The position numbers were made by a program, and so were the translations under genes. DNA of 64,000 nucleotides from Bolinopsis microptera (Eukaryota > Ctenophora > Tentaculata > Lobata > Bolinopsidae). Under the pieces are notes generated by a model, which had not been told where the DNA came from, searched no databases, and saw nothing but the letters and a program-made list of their open reading frames with translations. The stretch spans positions 10,289,460 through 10,353,459 of the forward strand of contig NC_087083.1 in the NCBI RefSeq assembly GCF_026151205.1, read 5' to 3'. Positions within the stretch are counted from its first letter, which is position 1; each line of letters begins with the position of its first letter. Shown here one piece after another: positions 46,931 to 58,799 of the stretch.

Positions 46931-47258
46931 CGGCCGTCAGATCAGGATAGAATATGTCGTGGTCTAACAGACAGCGTCACATGTACATCTGATGACGTCA
47001 CATGTACATCTGATGACGTCACATGTACACCTGACGACGTCACATGTACATCTGATGACGGCACATGTATATCTGATGACGTCACATGTACATCTGATGA
47101 CGTCACATGTGCATGTGCATCTGATGACGTCACATGTACATCTGATGACGTCACATGTGCATCTGATGACGTCACATGTACATCTGATGACGTCACATGT
47201 GCATCTGATGCCGTCAGATCAGGATAGAATATGTCACGTGGTCTAACAGACAGCGCCC
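46931..47258. repeat. 21-bp CRE array 1 with flanking direct repeats
   Basis: About eleven units of 21 bp, each with GATGACGTCACATGT (consensus CRE plus ACATGT), the first TGACGTCA at 46993 and 47014. One unit carries an extra six-base GTGCAT. The array lies between two copies of a segment with GTCAGATCAGGATAGAATAT and GTCTAACAGACAGCG (46936-46978 and 47213-47254). The heptapeptide frames open on both strands are spurious. Confidence 0.93.
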
Positions 47259-47784
47259 ACGTTAAAAACCGCGCTTATCGCGTAAAACTTGCAATAGCTG
47301 GTGTGCATCGTAGAAAAACTGTCTAAACAGATTTAAATTATCAGATAATGGTTTAACTTTGCACATTACATTAAATGTAAACATTACATCTAAGGCCCAC
47401 ATTTCATCTAAGGCCCGTCAAATGAAATCGTATGATTTTTTACTAACAAAATCTTAAGAATATCCACGGTTTCTTCGCGTACCTGGTTATTTCTTGTTTC
47501 AACTCTAGAAATCACAGATGATATCTCAATTAGCTAATATGACTTGTAATTAGTATTTTTAAAACACGATAACGACATTTTCACTTCGACATAATCTCAA
47601 TAAGTGTTGTTTAAAAGTTTAAATGTTGAAAATAACGTTGTACTCAGTACTCACGATATGTAAACTGCCAAGGTAAACTCTTCCGTTAAACTTCATCGCA
47701 GCTTCAGAGAGTAGATGTGTAACTAACCATAAACTGTGAAGGTTTTCTGACTTGTGTGTATATTACGTGTATAATGTATATTGT

Positions 47785-47882
47785 AACGTGTATATCACGT
47801 GTATATCACGTGTATATCACGTGTATATCACGTGTATATAACACGTGTATATCACGTGTATATCACGTGTATACCACGTGTT
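47785..47882. repeat. 11-bp E-box array
   Basis: ATCACGTGTAT repeats about eight times, with CACGTG starts at 47796, 47807, 47818 and onward, 11 bp apart apart from one 14-bp step near the middle. Confidence 0.93.
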
Positions 47883-48599
47883 TACTGTTAATGTACGTGT
47901 GATGTGAGTATGTAGTTTGTGTTTGTCTATGTTTGTCTAAGTTAACTTTATAATGTATGTACTATACGTCATGATTTGAGTAAGTGTTTATAAATAAAGC
48001 TGGGTAAAAAAGTAGGTATCCACGACTCAAGTGTTAGCAAATGAATATTGAATAAGTGTCAAACATCAAAACTTTCAAATTAATTTTGTGATTTCTAGTC
48101 CTTGCCAGACTGGCAAATAGTTATTCGTATTTAAAGTAGCTTATATATATTATATTGTCTGACTCAACCGGTCGTTTCATTTTGTATATTATATCATATA
48201 TAAGCTACTGTAATAAAAGTGTGCTGATATAATGTTAAAATGTACGCGGTTCTGCACGTGCAACTTTTATAAAGCAAAGCGACCTGAAGTAAGTTGCCTC
48301 TATCATGGGAAAATAGCAGTCGATGAAAGCATATTTTAACAGTGCTAAGTTAGTAAGTTAGTTGAAGCATTAAGCAAGATATTTCATCAGTATGTCAGGT
48401 ATTTCAAGGTATTTTATCACTATACAGGTTAAAAATTGGTCTTTGAAGTGGGGTAAATTGTTCAAAGTTTAGCGAGCTGCAAGCTAGGCTATGTGTCAGT
48501 ACTAAAATGGTCAGGCAAGAACATGGCTGGAATTTAGGTGGAAGAAATGAGTTTTCTGATGAATTCAGACAAGAATTTGGCGCTCTGTCCTTTACCTTA

Positions 48600-48654
48600 C
48601 AATCACGTGACAATCACGTGATCACGTGATGAGATAGTGTGAGATCACGTGACA
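48600..48654. promoter_or_regulatory. Cluster of four ATCACGTGA sites
   Basis: CACGTG cores flanked by AT occur at about 48605, 48615, 48623 and 48644 within 50 bp. Confidence 0.6.
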
Positions 48655-48842
48655 TGACGGCGTGAGAGTAACACACCGACTGTGCTATCAGCACAATCTA
48701 CTGTCTGGTTTAGAAATTAGCTTATGTAATTCCAACATAACCATAAATATATTATGATTCTGTGCCTACGTCTTGAGTGCTTACTTGAGCGGAGGTTCAT
48801 ATCAGTGCTTATGTGTTATTGCATGTAAGCCGTAGGGACTTC

Positions 48843-48893
48843 ATGATGACGTCACATTTATATGACGTGATGACGTCACATGTATAAGGCCAT
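48843..48893. repeat. Two CRE units related to the 21-bp arrays
   Basis: GATGACGTCACATTTATATG and GATGACGTCACATGTATA are tandem, a small relative of the large array at 49494-50066. Confidence 0.8.
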
Positions 48894-49224
48894 GTATCAA
48901 GTAATTGACTGGATCTAGATTTATTCCATAATCCATATATTATGGTGATATCACGGTCCACAATTCCAGACACTATACACATTACACACTTTACTATATG
49001 TCCCAATTATTACCATATAACACCATTATATCTAACGTCACGTGTTATCAAATAGTAACCACAGTCCTAACTGGGGTAAGCGGGGAATATAATAATTATA
49101 CGATATGTTTTACAGGACGAGTTGAAGGTACATCTAACACTGGGTTTACAATTTCCATGGGTGTATATATGTATAATATACATGTACTATATATAGTATC
49201 TACATTGGTGTCTACATTATTTTT

Positions 49225-49305
49225 GTAAAACTTGTAAAACTCGTAAAACTTGAAAAAACTTGAAAAAATTGCAGAACTTGTAACACTTGTAGAACCTGTA
49301 CGTGT
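49225..49305. repeat. Degenerate 9-10-bp repeat (GTAAAACTT)
   Basis: About eight loosely conserved copies of GTAAAACTT, with GAAAAAACTT and GTAACACTT variants. Confidence 0.7.
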
Positions 49306-49493
49306 CTACGTGGTACGTACGTGTCTTCATAATTGTTTACTATTAACATATTATTATCATGATTGCATGTGTTAACAATGAACAATCCTGACGTATATCC
49401 ATTAAATGTTATTTTAATCTTGCAATCAGTCACAGTGTGTGTCAGATAATGGTTGGGTAAACACTAAACACACGTTTTATAACGGATAGATAA

Positions 49494-50066
49494 GACGTCA
49501 CATGTATATCTGATGACGTCACATGTAGATCTGATGACGGCACATGTAGATCTGATGACGTCACATGTAGATCTGATGACGTCACATGTAGATATGATGA
49601 CGTCACATGTACATCTGATGACGTCACATGTAGATATGATGACGTCACATGTACATCTGATGACGTCACATGTAGATCTGATGACGTCACATGTAGATCT
49701 GATGACGTCACATGTAAATCTGATGACGTCACATGTAGATCTGATGACGGCACATGTAGATCTGATGACGTCACATGCAGATCTGATGACGTCACATGTA
49801 GATATGATGACGTCACATGTACATCTGATGACGTCACATGTAGATATGATGACGTCACATGTAGATATGATGACGTCACATGTACATCTGATGACGTCAC
49901 ATGTAGATCTGATGACGTCACATGTAGATCTGATGACGTCACATGTAAATCTGATGACGTCACATGTAGAACTGATGACGTCACATGTGCATCTGATGAC
50001 GTCACATGTACATCTGATGACGTCACATGTAGATATGATGACGTCACATGTACATCTGATGACGTA
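49494..50066. repeat. 21-bp CRE array 2, about 27 units
   Basis: Each unit contains GATGACGTCACATGTA. Variant bases mark a higher-order pattern: the GATGACGGCACATGTAGATC variant recurs 210 bp apart (49533 and 49743) and CATGTAAATC recurs 231 bp apart (49711 and 49942), so blocks of 10-11 units were duplicated. Both strands are open in frame because 21 is a multiple of three and the unit lacks stops; these heptad frames are not considered genes. Confidence 0.97.
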
Positions 50067-50090
50067 GTATATGAGTTATGTTTGGAATAA

Positions 50091-50176
50091 GGTTCCAACT
50101 AACTAGTACGTTCCAACTAATCAGTACGTTCCAACTAATTAATACGTTCCAACTAATCAGTACGTTCCAACTAATT
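50091..50176. repeat. 18-bp tandem repeat (TTCCAACTAATCAGTACG)
   Basis: Four and a half copies adjoining the CRE array; no CRE or E-box inside. Confidence 0.9.
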
Positions 50177-50366
50177 GTAAGAGAGTAGGTCACTTTTTTT
50201 TCTGTGTTCAGGGAGCAGTCTTGCCACATAGGTCCGGTAGTTCCGAACGTTTAGGCAGGGTGCTAATGTACTTTAAATGGTTGTCTATGTAAATTGCTTA
50301 GCTTCGGTTAAAAGCTTTAAATGTCCTAGTTGTCAGTTATGTGTTTTTCAATGTAGCGATGTGAAA

Positions 50367-50588
50367 CGTCACGTGGTAATGTGATAACGTCACGTGGTAA
50401 TGTGATAACGTCACGTGGTAATGTGATAACGTCACGTGGTAATGTGATAACGTCACGTGGTAATGTGATAACGTCACGTGGTAATGTGATAACGTCACGT
50501 GGTAATGTGATAACGTCACATGGTAATGTGATGACGTCACGTGGTAATGTGATAACGTCACGTGATAATGTGATAACGTCACGTGTAA
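50367..50588. repeat. 21-bp E-box/half-CRE array, about 10 units
   Basis: Units contain AACGTCACGTGGTAATGTG. The CACGTG cores start at 50370, 50391 and so on, exactly 21 bp apart. One unit has CACATG instead and one has GATGACGTCACGTGG with a full CRE. Confidence 0.96.
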
Positions 50589-50906
50589 GTTTTATAACGT
50601 CTTATTGTATTCCAGTTCAGTTTTGACCGTCTTGAAGTAAGTCTAAATAAACTGATTATTCTTTCACTTACTTCACTTTCACTTTCCTCGGCACTATCAG
50701 CTTATCTTTAAATGATCACACGTGGTTTTCAATCACGGCACGCACTACAAGATTTTGAGCATTGAGCATTACACAAGAGCAACTCCAGGCAATACTATTG
50801 TTTTTCAGGCAACATCTCGTTCATTATCAGATCTAGCTTCAGTAGATATTTAGTAGTATTTAAACCTGAGTCCTGATATAATCAGCGATTAAGTACCTAA
50901 AAGTTT

Positions 50907-51025
50907 TATCTGATGATGTCACGTGTATATCTGAAGATGTCACGTGTATATCTGATGATGTCACGTGTATATCTGATGATGTCACGTGTATATCTGATGA
51001 TGTCACGTGTATATCTGATGATGTA
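50907..51025. repeat. 21-bp E-box array 3, about 5.5 units
   Basis: Units contain GATGATGTCACGTGTATATC, with cores at 50920, 50941 and onward, 21 bp apart. This differs from the other 21-bp arrays in flanking bases, so it is a separate or diverged expansion. Confidence 0.95.
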
Positions 51026-51664
51026 ATCAGCTACAAAGGTAGCTCACTTGAAATATCTACGCTTTGTAAACCCAAGTACGTTAAGCAGAAAGCTAGTGTT
51101 TATACATCATGAGTATTGTATGAGGGTGCTAAGATTCTACATTGCACCATCAGCAGCGTTGCTAAACAGCTTAAACTCTTGAACATTGTACAAGAACAAA
51201 TATCTATATTAATGCTTTTCATACAAAGTTACAGCAGTTATATAACATAATATAGTTTTATAACTTTTTTTTGTAAAATATATCTATATACTAAATGTTA
51301 TATTATACAGTTACTTAGCATGGGCAATATAAAGTGTCAAATTTACTTTTTTCATAAATTCAGTACATCGACCCGACCATATTATCGAGCTATTGCAACT
51401 ACATTTTCCCGCTTACTCGTTAATTCCGTGTGTAAGATTGAAATGTAACCCTGAGGGTGAGTGTTCCGATACACACTTCATATCTCACGTGACTCTGTGA
51501 CAAGAAACAGTACACAGATCACTATGAGCGGTACTTAGTTGGCAGTGATTAGGTAATTAGTGGAGGGTAATTAGTGATTAGCGACCTTGCTTTGTCCATT
51601 ATACCTGGCACTTCCGTTAGCTAATAGGACTTTAAATACACTTTTGATGTTTAATCTCGGCGTG

Positions 51665-51775
51665 TAAATCTGATGTATGTCTCTGATTACTTCACGTGTA
51701 TATCTCTGATTACTTCACGAATGTCTCTGATGATTGATGACGTCACGTGTATATCTGATGACGTAACGTTTAGGA
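51665..51775. repeat. Degenerate relative of the 21-bp CRE/E-box arrays
   Basis: TCTGATTACTTCACGTGTAT, a TTCACGAATG variant, then TGATGACGTCACGTGTATAT and TGATGACGTAACG. It looks like a decayed array. Confidence 0.75.
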
Positions 51776-51924
51776 GATTGAGCGGGGCCGAGGTAGCCAA
51801 CAAGGGGACTCAGTAGAAAACATTGTAACTGTAAGTGTCCATTAAGTGAGAAGTGAGTTGGGACACGATAATACACACCACGTGTCATAAGAGTGCTGAG
51901 AGAGAGAGTGTGCATGTAGGCAAA

Positions 51925-52034
51925 TACAGACAAACAGACAAACAGACAAGCAGACAACAGACAAACAGACAAACAGACAAACAGACAAACAGATCAACAG
52001 ACAAACAGACAAACAGACAAACAGACAGACAAAT
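51925..52034. repeat. 8-bp microsatellite (ACAGACAA)
   Basis: About 13 units of ACAGACAA with a few four-base slips. Confidence 0.92.
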
Positions 52035-52251
52035 GAACACTCATTTAGACGGACTGGATTGTTACTAAATTATTTAATTTCATGGCCCGAACTCCGAAGT
52101 TGTTCGTGAGAGAGATCGTAGGGACAGCTGCAGTACGTTATGGTCAAGTTAATATCGAGATAATCAATATTTACACCAGAATTCATTGGGACTCTCTGAT
52201 GTTTCGCATATTAGTATTACCCCTCCCAGCAGTTACCATAATCGCTCAAGT

Positions 52252-52371
52252 ACAGTAAAAATAACATAACTGACAGTGAAAGATAACGGTAATCATGGGA
52301 AGACGGTGCAAGTTTTGCAACACGTACCTTCCTGTTATCTTTTCACTGTCATGTTATGTAATTTTTAGTGC
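52252..52371. repeat. Hairpin of about 40-bp arms
   Basis: AACATAACTGACAGTGAAAG and GATAACGG on the left (52252-52292) pair with CTTTTCACTGTCATGTTATG and its flanks on the right (52330-52371), with a loop of about 40 bases. It could be a small fold-back transposon remnant; a hairpin RNA is conceivable but unsupported. Confidence 0.65.
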
Positions 52372-53528
52372 AGATTACTTTTTAATGATATAAAATTGTG
52401 GAGTAGTTTATTTGGACAGCGCGAGAGGGTTGGTCACTGTACTGTTGAGATACCTGAAAAAAATCCTCCGATTACACAAGACAGAAAGACAGAAAGATTA
52501 TATGGACAACTTAAATCAAGATAAACTAAAGATTAAACAGCTACAGAGATCAGAAACTTACTGTTAAAAAAGATTTAATTTCTTAGTAGTTATAGCTTAT
52601 TTGCATACTTTTAAAATATGCTATGAAATGTATATCATATTAAAGATGCATCACGATTAGGAAGTTAAAAGACTACTTCATATATAGCCATGATAATATC
52701 TACCCACGATAATAATATCTACTCATCAACAATGTTCACAATGTTATCTCTTGCTAATGGACATGATCCGTCAAGTCTATTATAATTATCCAGCGCACAG
52801 CTGATTATTGTGTTCAGACAAGTCGATTATAACAGTCAACAGCAGGGCGATGATGAACCAATGAAACATAATGTCATCTAATGAATACGTTAATAACACA
52901 GCTGATTCAGTTATTATATTATATTGATCAACATTGTCAGGTTACAACAACTCAGCCATCATAAACTTCAAAGACGCGTTTAATTGTTACTCCGCACACT
53001 TCCGAACAATCATCGGAGGCGTGCGCCAATCACAGGACTGTATTGACGTATTGTAGTCATGTGACTCAGTTTAGTCAATCAGAAAGCCTAAACGATTGTA
53101 TGATACCATTGGATGCATTAATTGAACAAATTAGATCTTTTTCGAGAAGCCTTAATGCACGAGCATTGATTAACTAATAATCAATCAATCGATCAAAGTT
53201 TTAGATTGGTTTGCATATTAGGTAGAATTTAGACTTGGCTACTGGTGGGGAGGTGACCAGAGTTTATTTTGACGCGTTTTGTCCCTGTGGCATGCCGCAA
53301 GCGGGTGTGTATGTCGCTGTCAAAACGAACATCTGTTATCTCACCGCTTGTACTGAAGTGTATTATTATTCATTTGACTAGCATGCATCAACCAAGCAAG
53401 AAATTAATATAAATAATAGCTCATTTGTCGGATATCCAACATCAGTTCGATATTCAGTCAAGCAGTGACACGTTTAATCGTATAATTAATTCATCGCTTA
53501 ATTAATTAACCACTTCCTTAATTACCAG

Positions 53529-53657
53529 ATTTCGAGACGGATGTTCCCGAATCACTACGATCGGGATAAGCTGGACGAGGTTGAGCTCCACAACAAGTTG
53601 CGACACTACATCGTCAACGAAGTGATCAGCTTGCAGACCAACAAGGGCATGGTCCTG
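53529..53657 (+). CDS. BK (Slo1-like) potassium channel, exon 3 (S0-S1 linker)
   Basis: The exon has 43 codons, phase 0 at both ends, bounded by TTACCAG (53522-53528) and CTG|GTAAGA. It starts ISRRMFPNHYDRDKLDEVEL, a charged cytoplasmic linker. It ends with EVISLQTNKGMVL, which matches the conserved V-I-S-x-Q-(S/T)-x-x-G-R-V-L motif just before S1 in Slo1 channels. The exon boundary falls where S1 should begin. Codon use is noticeably GC-richer than the surrounding intron, as expected of a real exon. The next exon, which should open with the hydrophobic S1 segment, was not found before 64000, implying an intron of more than 10 kb. Confidence 0.85.
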
Positions 53658-56600
53658 GTAAGAAATATTTCCTTGTGTTTGAATTTCTATTTTTTAACAA
53701 ATTTCTGTAATATAATAAGTAATTAACAACTGGGAAAGTCTAGTTTTATTTCCTTGTTTTCCGTTTAATGGTAAGCTGGTGTCTTGATGTTGCGCGATGA
53801 CTGCTACATACAAAAGCTTATGATGATCTGTATTCGTGCGACAAAAGAATATCATAAACCCGTTCCGAGCGAAATAGTATTCAATGGAATGGAATTTACA
53901 CTTGCCATATTTGCGAGCTTTTGACATTTTAGGATCGAACACGGTCACGAAAGTGGAGCTTTTGTGGCGTTCCGTAGAAAAATAGCGCGACTGAAATTAA
54001 ATACGAGTGTAATAGTGTTCTAATGGTGGTTTAATGAAATGATCCAGTGAAAAGTTCTGGTAGAATGTTCTAGTGAAATATCTAAGTGAAATATCTAAGT
54101 GAAATTTTATACTTTGAAAAGTAAAATGTGGTGAGATAAAGTAGTAATATGTAATTTAATGTCTGCTTATAAAAGTACAATGCAATAATTTTAATCGGTA
54201 CTAAGCCATTGCTTCGCTTCTCTACAAAATATTTGTAGTGACACATTTTTAGGACAAATAGACTTGATGATGAGAAGAAATTAAACAACTTAAAATCGTC
54301 GCACTAGTAGAAACACTGATACGACTTTAAGTTGCAGTCCTTTAACAAATTTTTAAATTGCAGTTACTCAATTTCCGACTTAATTTAAATCCAGTCGACG
54401 CACCATTTCAGCTAAAAGAAATCGTATCAAAGGAATAACCTTAAGTTATACAAGACATGTCATACCGAAATGAGAGCCAATGTAACTCGTAAATTTTACG
54501 CTTTCGAAAACATTTTGGGACCCATTTTTATTTTTTGGGATTTTCACGATTTTAGTTGTGAAGAGATTACTGGCAATAGACTGTACAATTTCGTGGTATT
54601 GAACAGTATTTTTAATGTAACTAAATGGGATTAATGCTCCGATAGTACATAATAATTGAATATGAACGGTGGAAATAGGCCATCAATGGTAATCTGTTAC
54701 AACAGCTTAGTAGTGTTTAGTTTGGTTAACTCTAAGAGATACCGACTGTAGCGCGCTGAAGAAATAACGTTATACAAACTGTTTTTATCTGCATCCACCA
54801 TGACATAAATGCGCGGCGCGCACTACCTCGTTATCAAATTACTATTTAACTGGCATTTACAGTCTCCGAGGGTTCATGGTACGAAATATTAACGAACGCA
54901 ATTGTCAACATTTACCTCTTTTGCTCGGACAATATATTAGTCACCCTGAACTTTTGTCACTTGCGACGAAAAGCCCCTTACAAAGCAATTCATTTAATTG
55001 AGTTGCTCGGGGCAACGAATAGTTAGAATGTGGTATGCTGGTCACGCATGCATTATTAATACGATCTTGATAATTTTAAGGTATGATCACCCCACTCGAC
55101 TGTGTATTATATTAACTTTATTAGCTCAAGTTCATTTGGAGTGGCATAATCGGGTGATCAGTGATGTGGCAACAGTCGCATTGTGTGGTTTTTATGTACT
55201 GGTCCCCTCAAGTAAGATTGTCTAAACTGTAAAATGTTGTGGATAATTGATTGATTTTACACGGCGAGAGGGCGGACTTTCAAGTATGGTTCCCTTTATA
55301 AATACTTCAATTAGGAGGCTGGTAAAAAAAAGAGAAGAGTTTACACATTATATATTAGCCGCCTAAAATGTTTCAATCCGTACAGCCATTCAGATTACTG
55401 ACTGGTTTCTTTCCCGTGTGAACTAATGTTTTTCAAGTTTACTCGTTCCAAGTCTGTCCTTAGGTAAAAAATAATTTGATTATTATAATTCCTTTAATAG
55501 GTGAAAAAATACCATCATTCACATCATTCTAGCCTTTTCATCATCTCAACATAGAGTGTATCACTTCCTCTGATCTTCAAACATACATTTCTCTTGGCCC
55601 ATTTTCCAGATGTGCAGTTCGTTAGCCCGCATTAAATTAACTGCAAGATTATATTCAAGATTGACACACCCTGCAGCTATAGTATCATGTTAGTTGATCT
55701 GGTTCCTTTTCAGTTACGTCATTTTACTTTATCTGGTGTAAGATCTAATTACATTGTGCACTGCTAAAATTTGATGTTTAAGAGGGGAAAGTTTAAATTT
55801 TTTGCTTTTTCCTAGTTTCTGCTGTCGCTAAGTGAATTTTATGACTACGAATCCATTAGAGCATTAGTATGTATTTCATCAACCTGCCTGTTAATCAACA
55901 TGAAATTGTCTGCATAAAAGTTACGAAAAAATAATAATGAAATTTCCATTATCATTATGTGGCAACACAATTTTATGTGAGTGAAGCACCAGGTGAACCG
56001 TTTAAAGTGATGAACTGCTGCCACTACTACTCCTTCATCAACAAATTGGTTTAATTAATTAGGCATTTCGCGGAAGCGGCTCCTGTCTGCACGTGTAGCA
56101 CCGTCTTGTCCTCGGTCTTTCCAGTCTCTTTTTTAATTCTCCCTCTGGGGTGGCGAAACACTTTTGTTTTGTTTCGAACCTTCCAACTTGAAGGAACCAA
56201 TCAGATGCTCGGATAGATATCACGTGTTAAACCCAACATACAGAATACAGATGATAAGTAATAAACATGTCCGTGAAATGTTTGTCTTATTGGTTATTAC
56301 AGTGCAGTGCTGATATATTAGTACCTATGACGATTCAGGTCATATTTCTGTTTAAAAATACTGGTAGATCTAAACTTTTGCTTGGTAGAGAGTTGGAATG
56401 CTTGCTTTGTTGTTTTTCGGGTAATTTTTTGTAAATTCTGTGGCTACCATTCTTTCTCGTGATACTTTTTATCCTCTTATCGACTCTAAACACCAGCAGA
56501 ACCTTCAGCTCCTCCAAATACTCATGTAATTGTTAGAATGAGAGCGCTAAAGACCAAAAGGTTCCTTTTATCCCAGCAGTGGAGTGTGAAACCTCGAAAA

Positions 56601-56905
56601 AATTTAAATCACATTAACAGACTTATTTTACTGATTAATTGTAATAACACTATCTACATAATACAATAACAGCAATGTAACGAGGATTAATATCCCAGAC
56701 TTTCATGAGGACAATAGTCTTCATGATCTTACTGTGCTTCATTTGTTAGAATGGCTTCATGAATTCATCTTTCCATTTTAGAGTCGATCTTGTTCTGACA
56801 TTTGTTGTCAACTTCTCTTGATTTGAGTGAGCCATTATAGATCTCTTTTAAGTTTTAACTCTCTAAGTTTATTTAGATTTTGTTGTACTGAGCTAAAGGA
56901 CTGTC
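53658..56905. other. Intron 3 of the channel gene (first part), no exon recognised
   Basis: AT-rich with no recognised coding or repeat structure. The frame at 54998-55225 is hydrophobic but shows no S1-like motif. Confidence 0.5.
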
Positions 56906-56908
56906 GCC

Positions 56909-57299
56909 AGGTATCAACACCAGGTATCAACACCAGGTACCAGGTATCAATACCAGGTATCAACACCAGGTACCAGGTATTAACACCAGGTACCAGGTAT
57001 CAATACCAGGTACCAGGTATCAATACCAGGTACCAGGTATCAACACCAGGTACCAGGTATCAATACCAGGTACCAGGTATCAATACCAGGTACCAGGTAT
57101 CAATACCAGGTACCAGGTATCAATACCAGGTACCAGGTATCAATACCAGGTACCAGGTATCAACACCAGGTATCAACACCAGGTACCAGGTATTAACACC
57201 AGGTACCAGGTATCAATACCAGGTACCAGGTATCAATACCAGGTACCAGGTATCAACACCAGGTACCAGGTATCAATACCAGGTACCAGGTATCAATAC
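56909..57299. repeat. 20-bp minisatellite (CAGGTATCAATACCAGGTAC)
   Basis: About 19 units with AACACC/AATACC variants and occasional 10-bp half units. Each unit has an internal GGTATCAATACC near-palindrome and two CAGGTA strings that resemble splice donors. The frame opened is repeat-derived. Confidence 0.96.
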
Positions 57300-58310
57300 A
57301 GTATTGGCTGTTAAAGCATTCAATCAGTTATAATCATCAATATTTTCATATAACATTCCTCCTCTGAAACGGTTTCATTTATGATTTTAAGGCGACATTT
57401 TAAGTAATTTCTTCACATAGTAACCGTGACATCACACTCGATCCCACATGAGTATTTATACTGCTTACATATTGTATGTTTATCTCTCTTCAATGACTAA
57501 AGATCTTGGCTCTACACTATACCACTTTACTCCACTATACTCCGTGTACCATCTCACCATATCAACTATACCATGTACCAGTTCTTGAGTTCTTTGTAGT
57601 TGTTAATAAGTTGTTTAATACTGTTATATTATAATTTATGGAGGTTGTTACATCTTGATAGTATCGCAATCAAACTGCCAGAAAATGGCTGGTTATTATG
57701 GATAAGAATGCATCTCAATAGCATACTGAATAGGATACTGACCATTTGTTATCAATTAAAGAGAGCAAACTAGTTGTCATCAATTCATACCTTTTAGAAC
57801 ATTAAGTGATTACAGTTTGACATTCTGTAGCGTTAGAGCACCATCACAGCAACATGGCTGTTTTACCATATCCGTGCATGATTGGACCATTTACAGACCA
57901 GGTCTGGTGTTATCAGACAATTGTTTTGCAGCTCAGAAGTACGGCCCGGTGAAAGTCAAGTGACACCCGCTCACTCCCACCCTTCTTCAACTCTCATTAA
58001 TTAACTTATCATGTTTTGGGTGGTAATTAAGTAATTATAGCAACAACACTTAGCCAGTGTTTACTGGCAGTGTTTAAATAAACACGTGCGGTGTTCTGTT
58101 TTAACCCGCGCACGTGCGCCTGTTAATGACATCTGAAGAGCGTGTGTATCTGTGCTATTTTCTTTAATACTCCACTCTCCTTGTGTTTTGTGTACTTATG
58201 CTTAAAGTATCTGTACTTATAGTCAGATATCATTTGTACGTGGACACCGACAACATCCCGCTAGCTTGAGTTAAAAATACTTCCTCGGATCGTCTTCATG
58301 TTCGACTGCT
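57300..58310. other. Intron 3 sequence, nothing recognised
   Basis: No exon, RNA or repeat was recognised apart from scattered single E-boxes (for example near 58083). Confidence 0.45.
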
Positions 58311-58311
58311 A

Positions 58312-58455
58312 TGAATGGTTGGTTTTAGTGACGTCATGATATGTATTTCCTCTGATTGGTTGGTTTTAATGACATCTTGATATGCATTTCCTCTGATTGG
58401 TTGGTTTTAACTTTTAGTGACGCCATAACCTTTACCCCCTCTGATTGGTTGGTTT
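58312..58455. promoter_or_regulatory. CCAAT/CRE repeat, about 40-49-bp units
   Basis: TCTGATTGGTTGGTTTT (inverted CCAAT) occurs at about 58351, 58391 and 58440, with a related AATGGTTGGTTTT at 58313. Three of the four are followed by a CRE or decayed CRE (GTGACGTCATG, ATGACATCTTG, GTGACGCCAT). Confidence 0.55.
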
Positions 58456-58799
58456 TCCTACGATCCACAGGCACAGCGGTATACCTGCTCACGAGTCTGT
58501 ACTTTGGGTGAATTCCACTTTTCATTGCTGGTTCAGCTGCGTGCTCCTGCTCACAATGTAACTCGTCATCAGTAATTGTGTGAAAAAACATAGGCTACCT
58601 TGTATTTAGTATTTATTACAACTCGCGGTTATTTATTCCGTCGTTTTTGCTACACTTGAGCTTGTTATTCATGAGTAGACAACAGGCTGAGCGTGGTATA
58701 CCATTGAAGGGAAATAGTGCATACATTCCACAATTGTGAATCCAGCAATATAAAACTATCAATCATTAGCTTTTCTCAACTCCCCTGCTATCCGGCCCC

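Larger units (their letters stand above)
45346..53528 (+). other. Intron 2 of the BK-like channel gene
   Basis: This runs from GTAACG at 45346 to TTACCAG at 53528, phase 0. It contains several tandem arrays with CRE and E-box cores, listed separately. No additional exon was recognised, although a short one cannot be excluded. Small open frames such as 45661-45879 and 45897-46097 show no domain. Confidence 0.7.

Noticed and set aside
46942-50626. Long open frames on both strands encoding heptapeptide repeats (VHVTSSD, HLMTSHV and similar)
   Set aside because: The 21-bp unit is a multiple of three and lacks stops in these frames, so both strands stay open automatically. They lie in an intron of a better-supported gene.
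56827-57333. 168-codon frame with a repeated Pro/Gly/Tyr motif
   Set aside because: Generated by the 20-bp minisatellite; the non-repeat ends have no domain.
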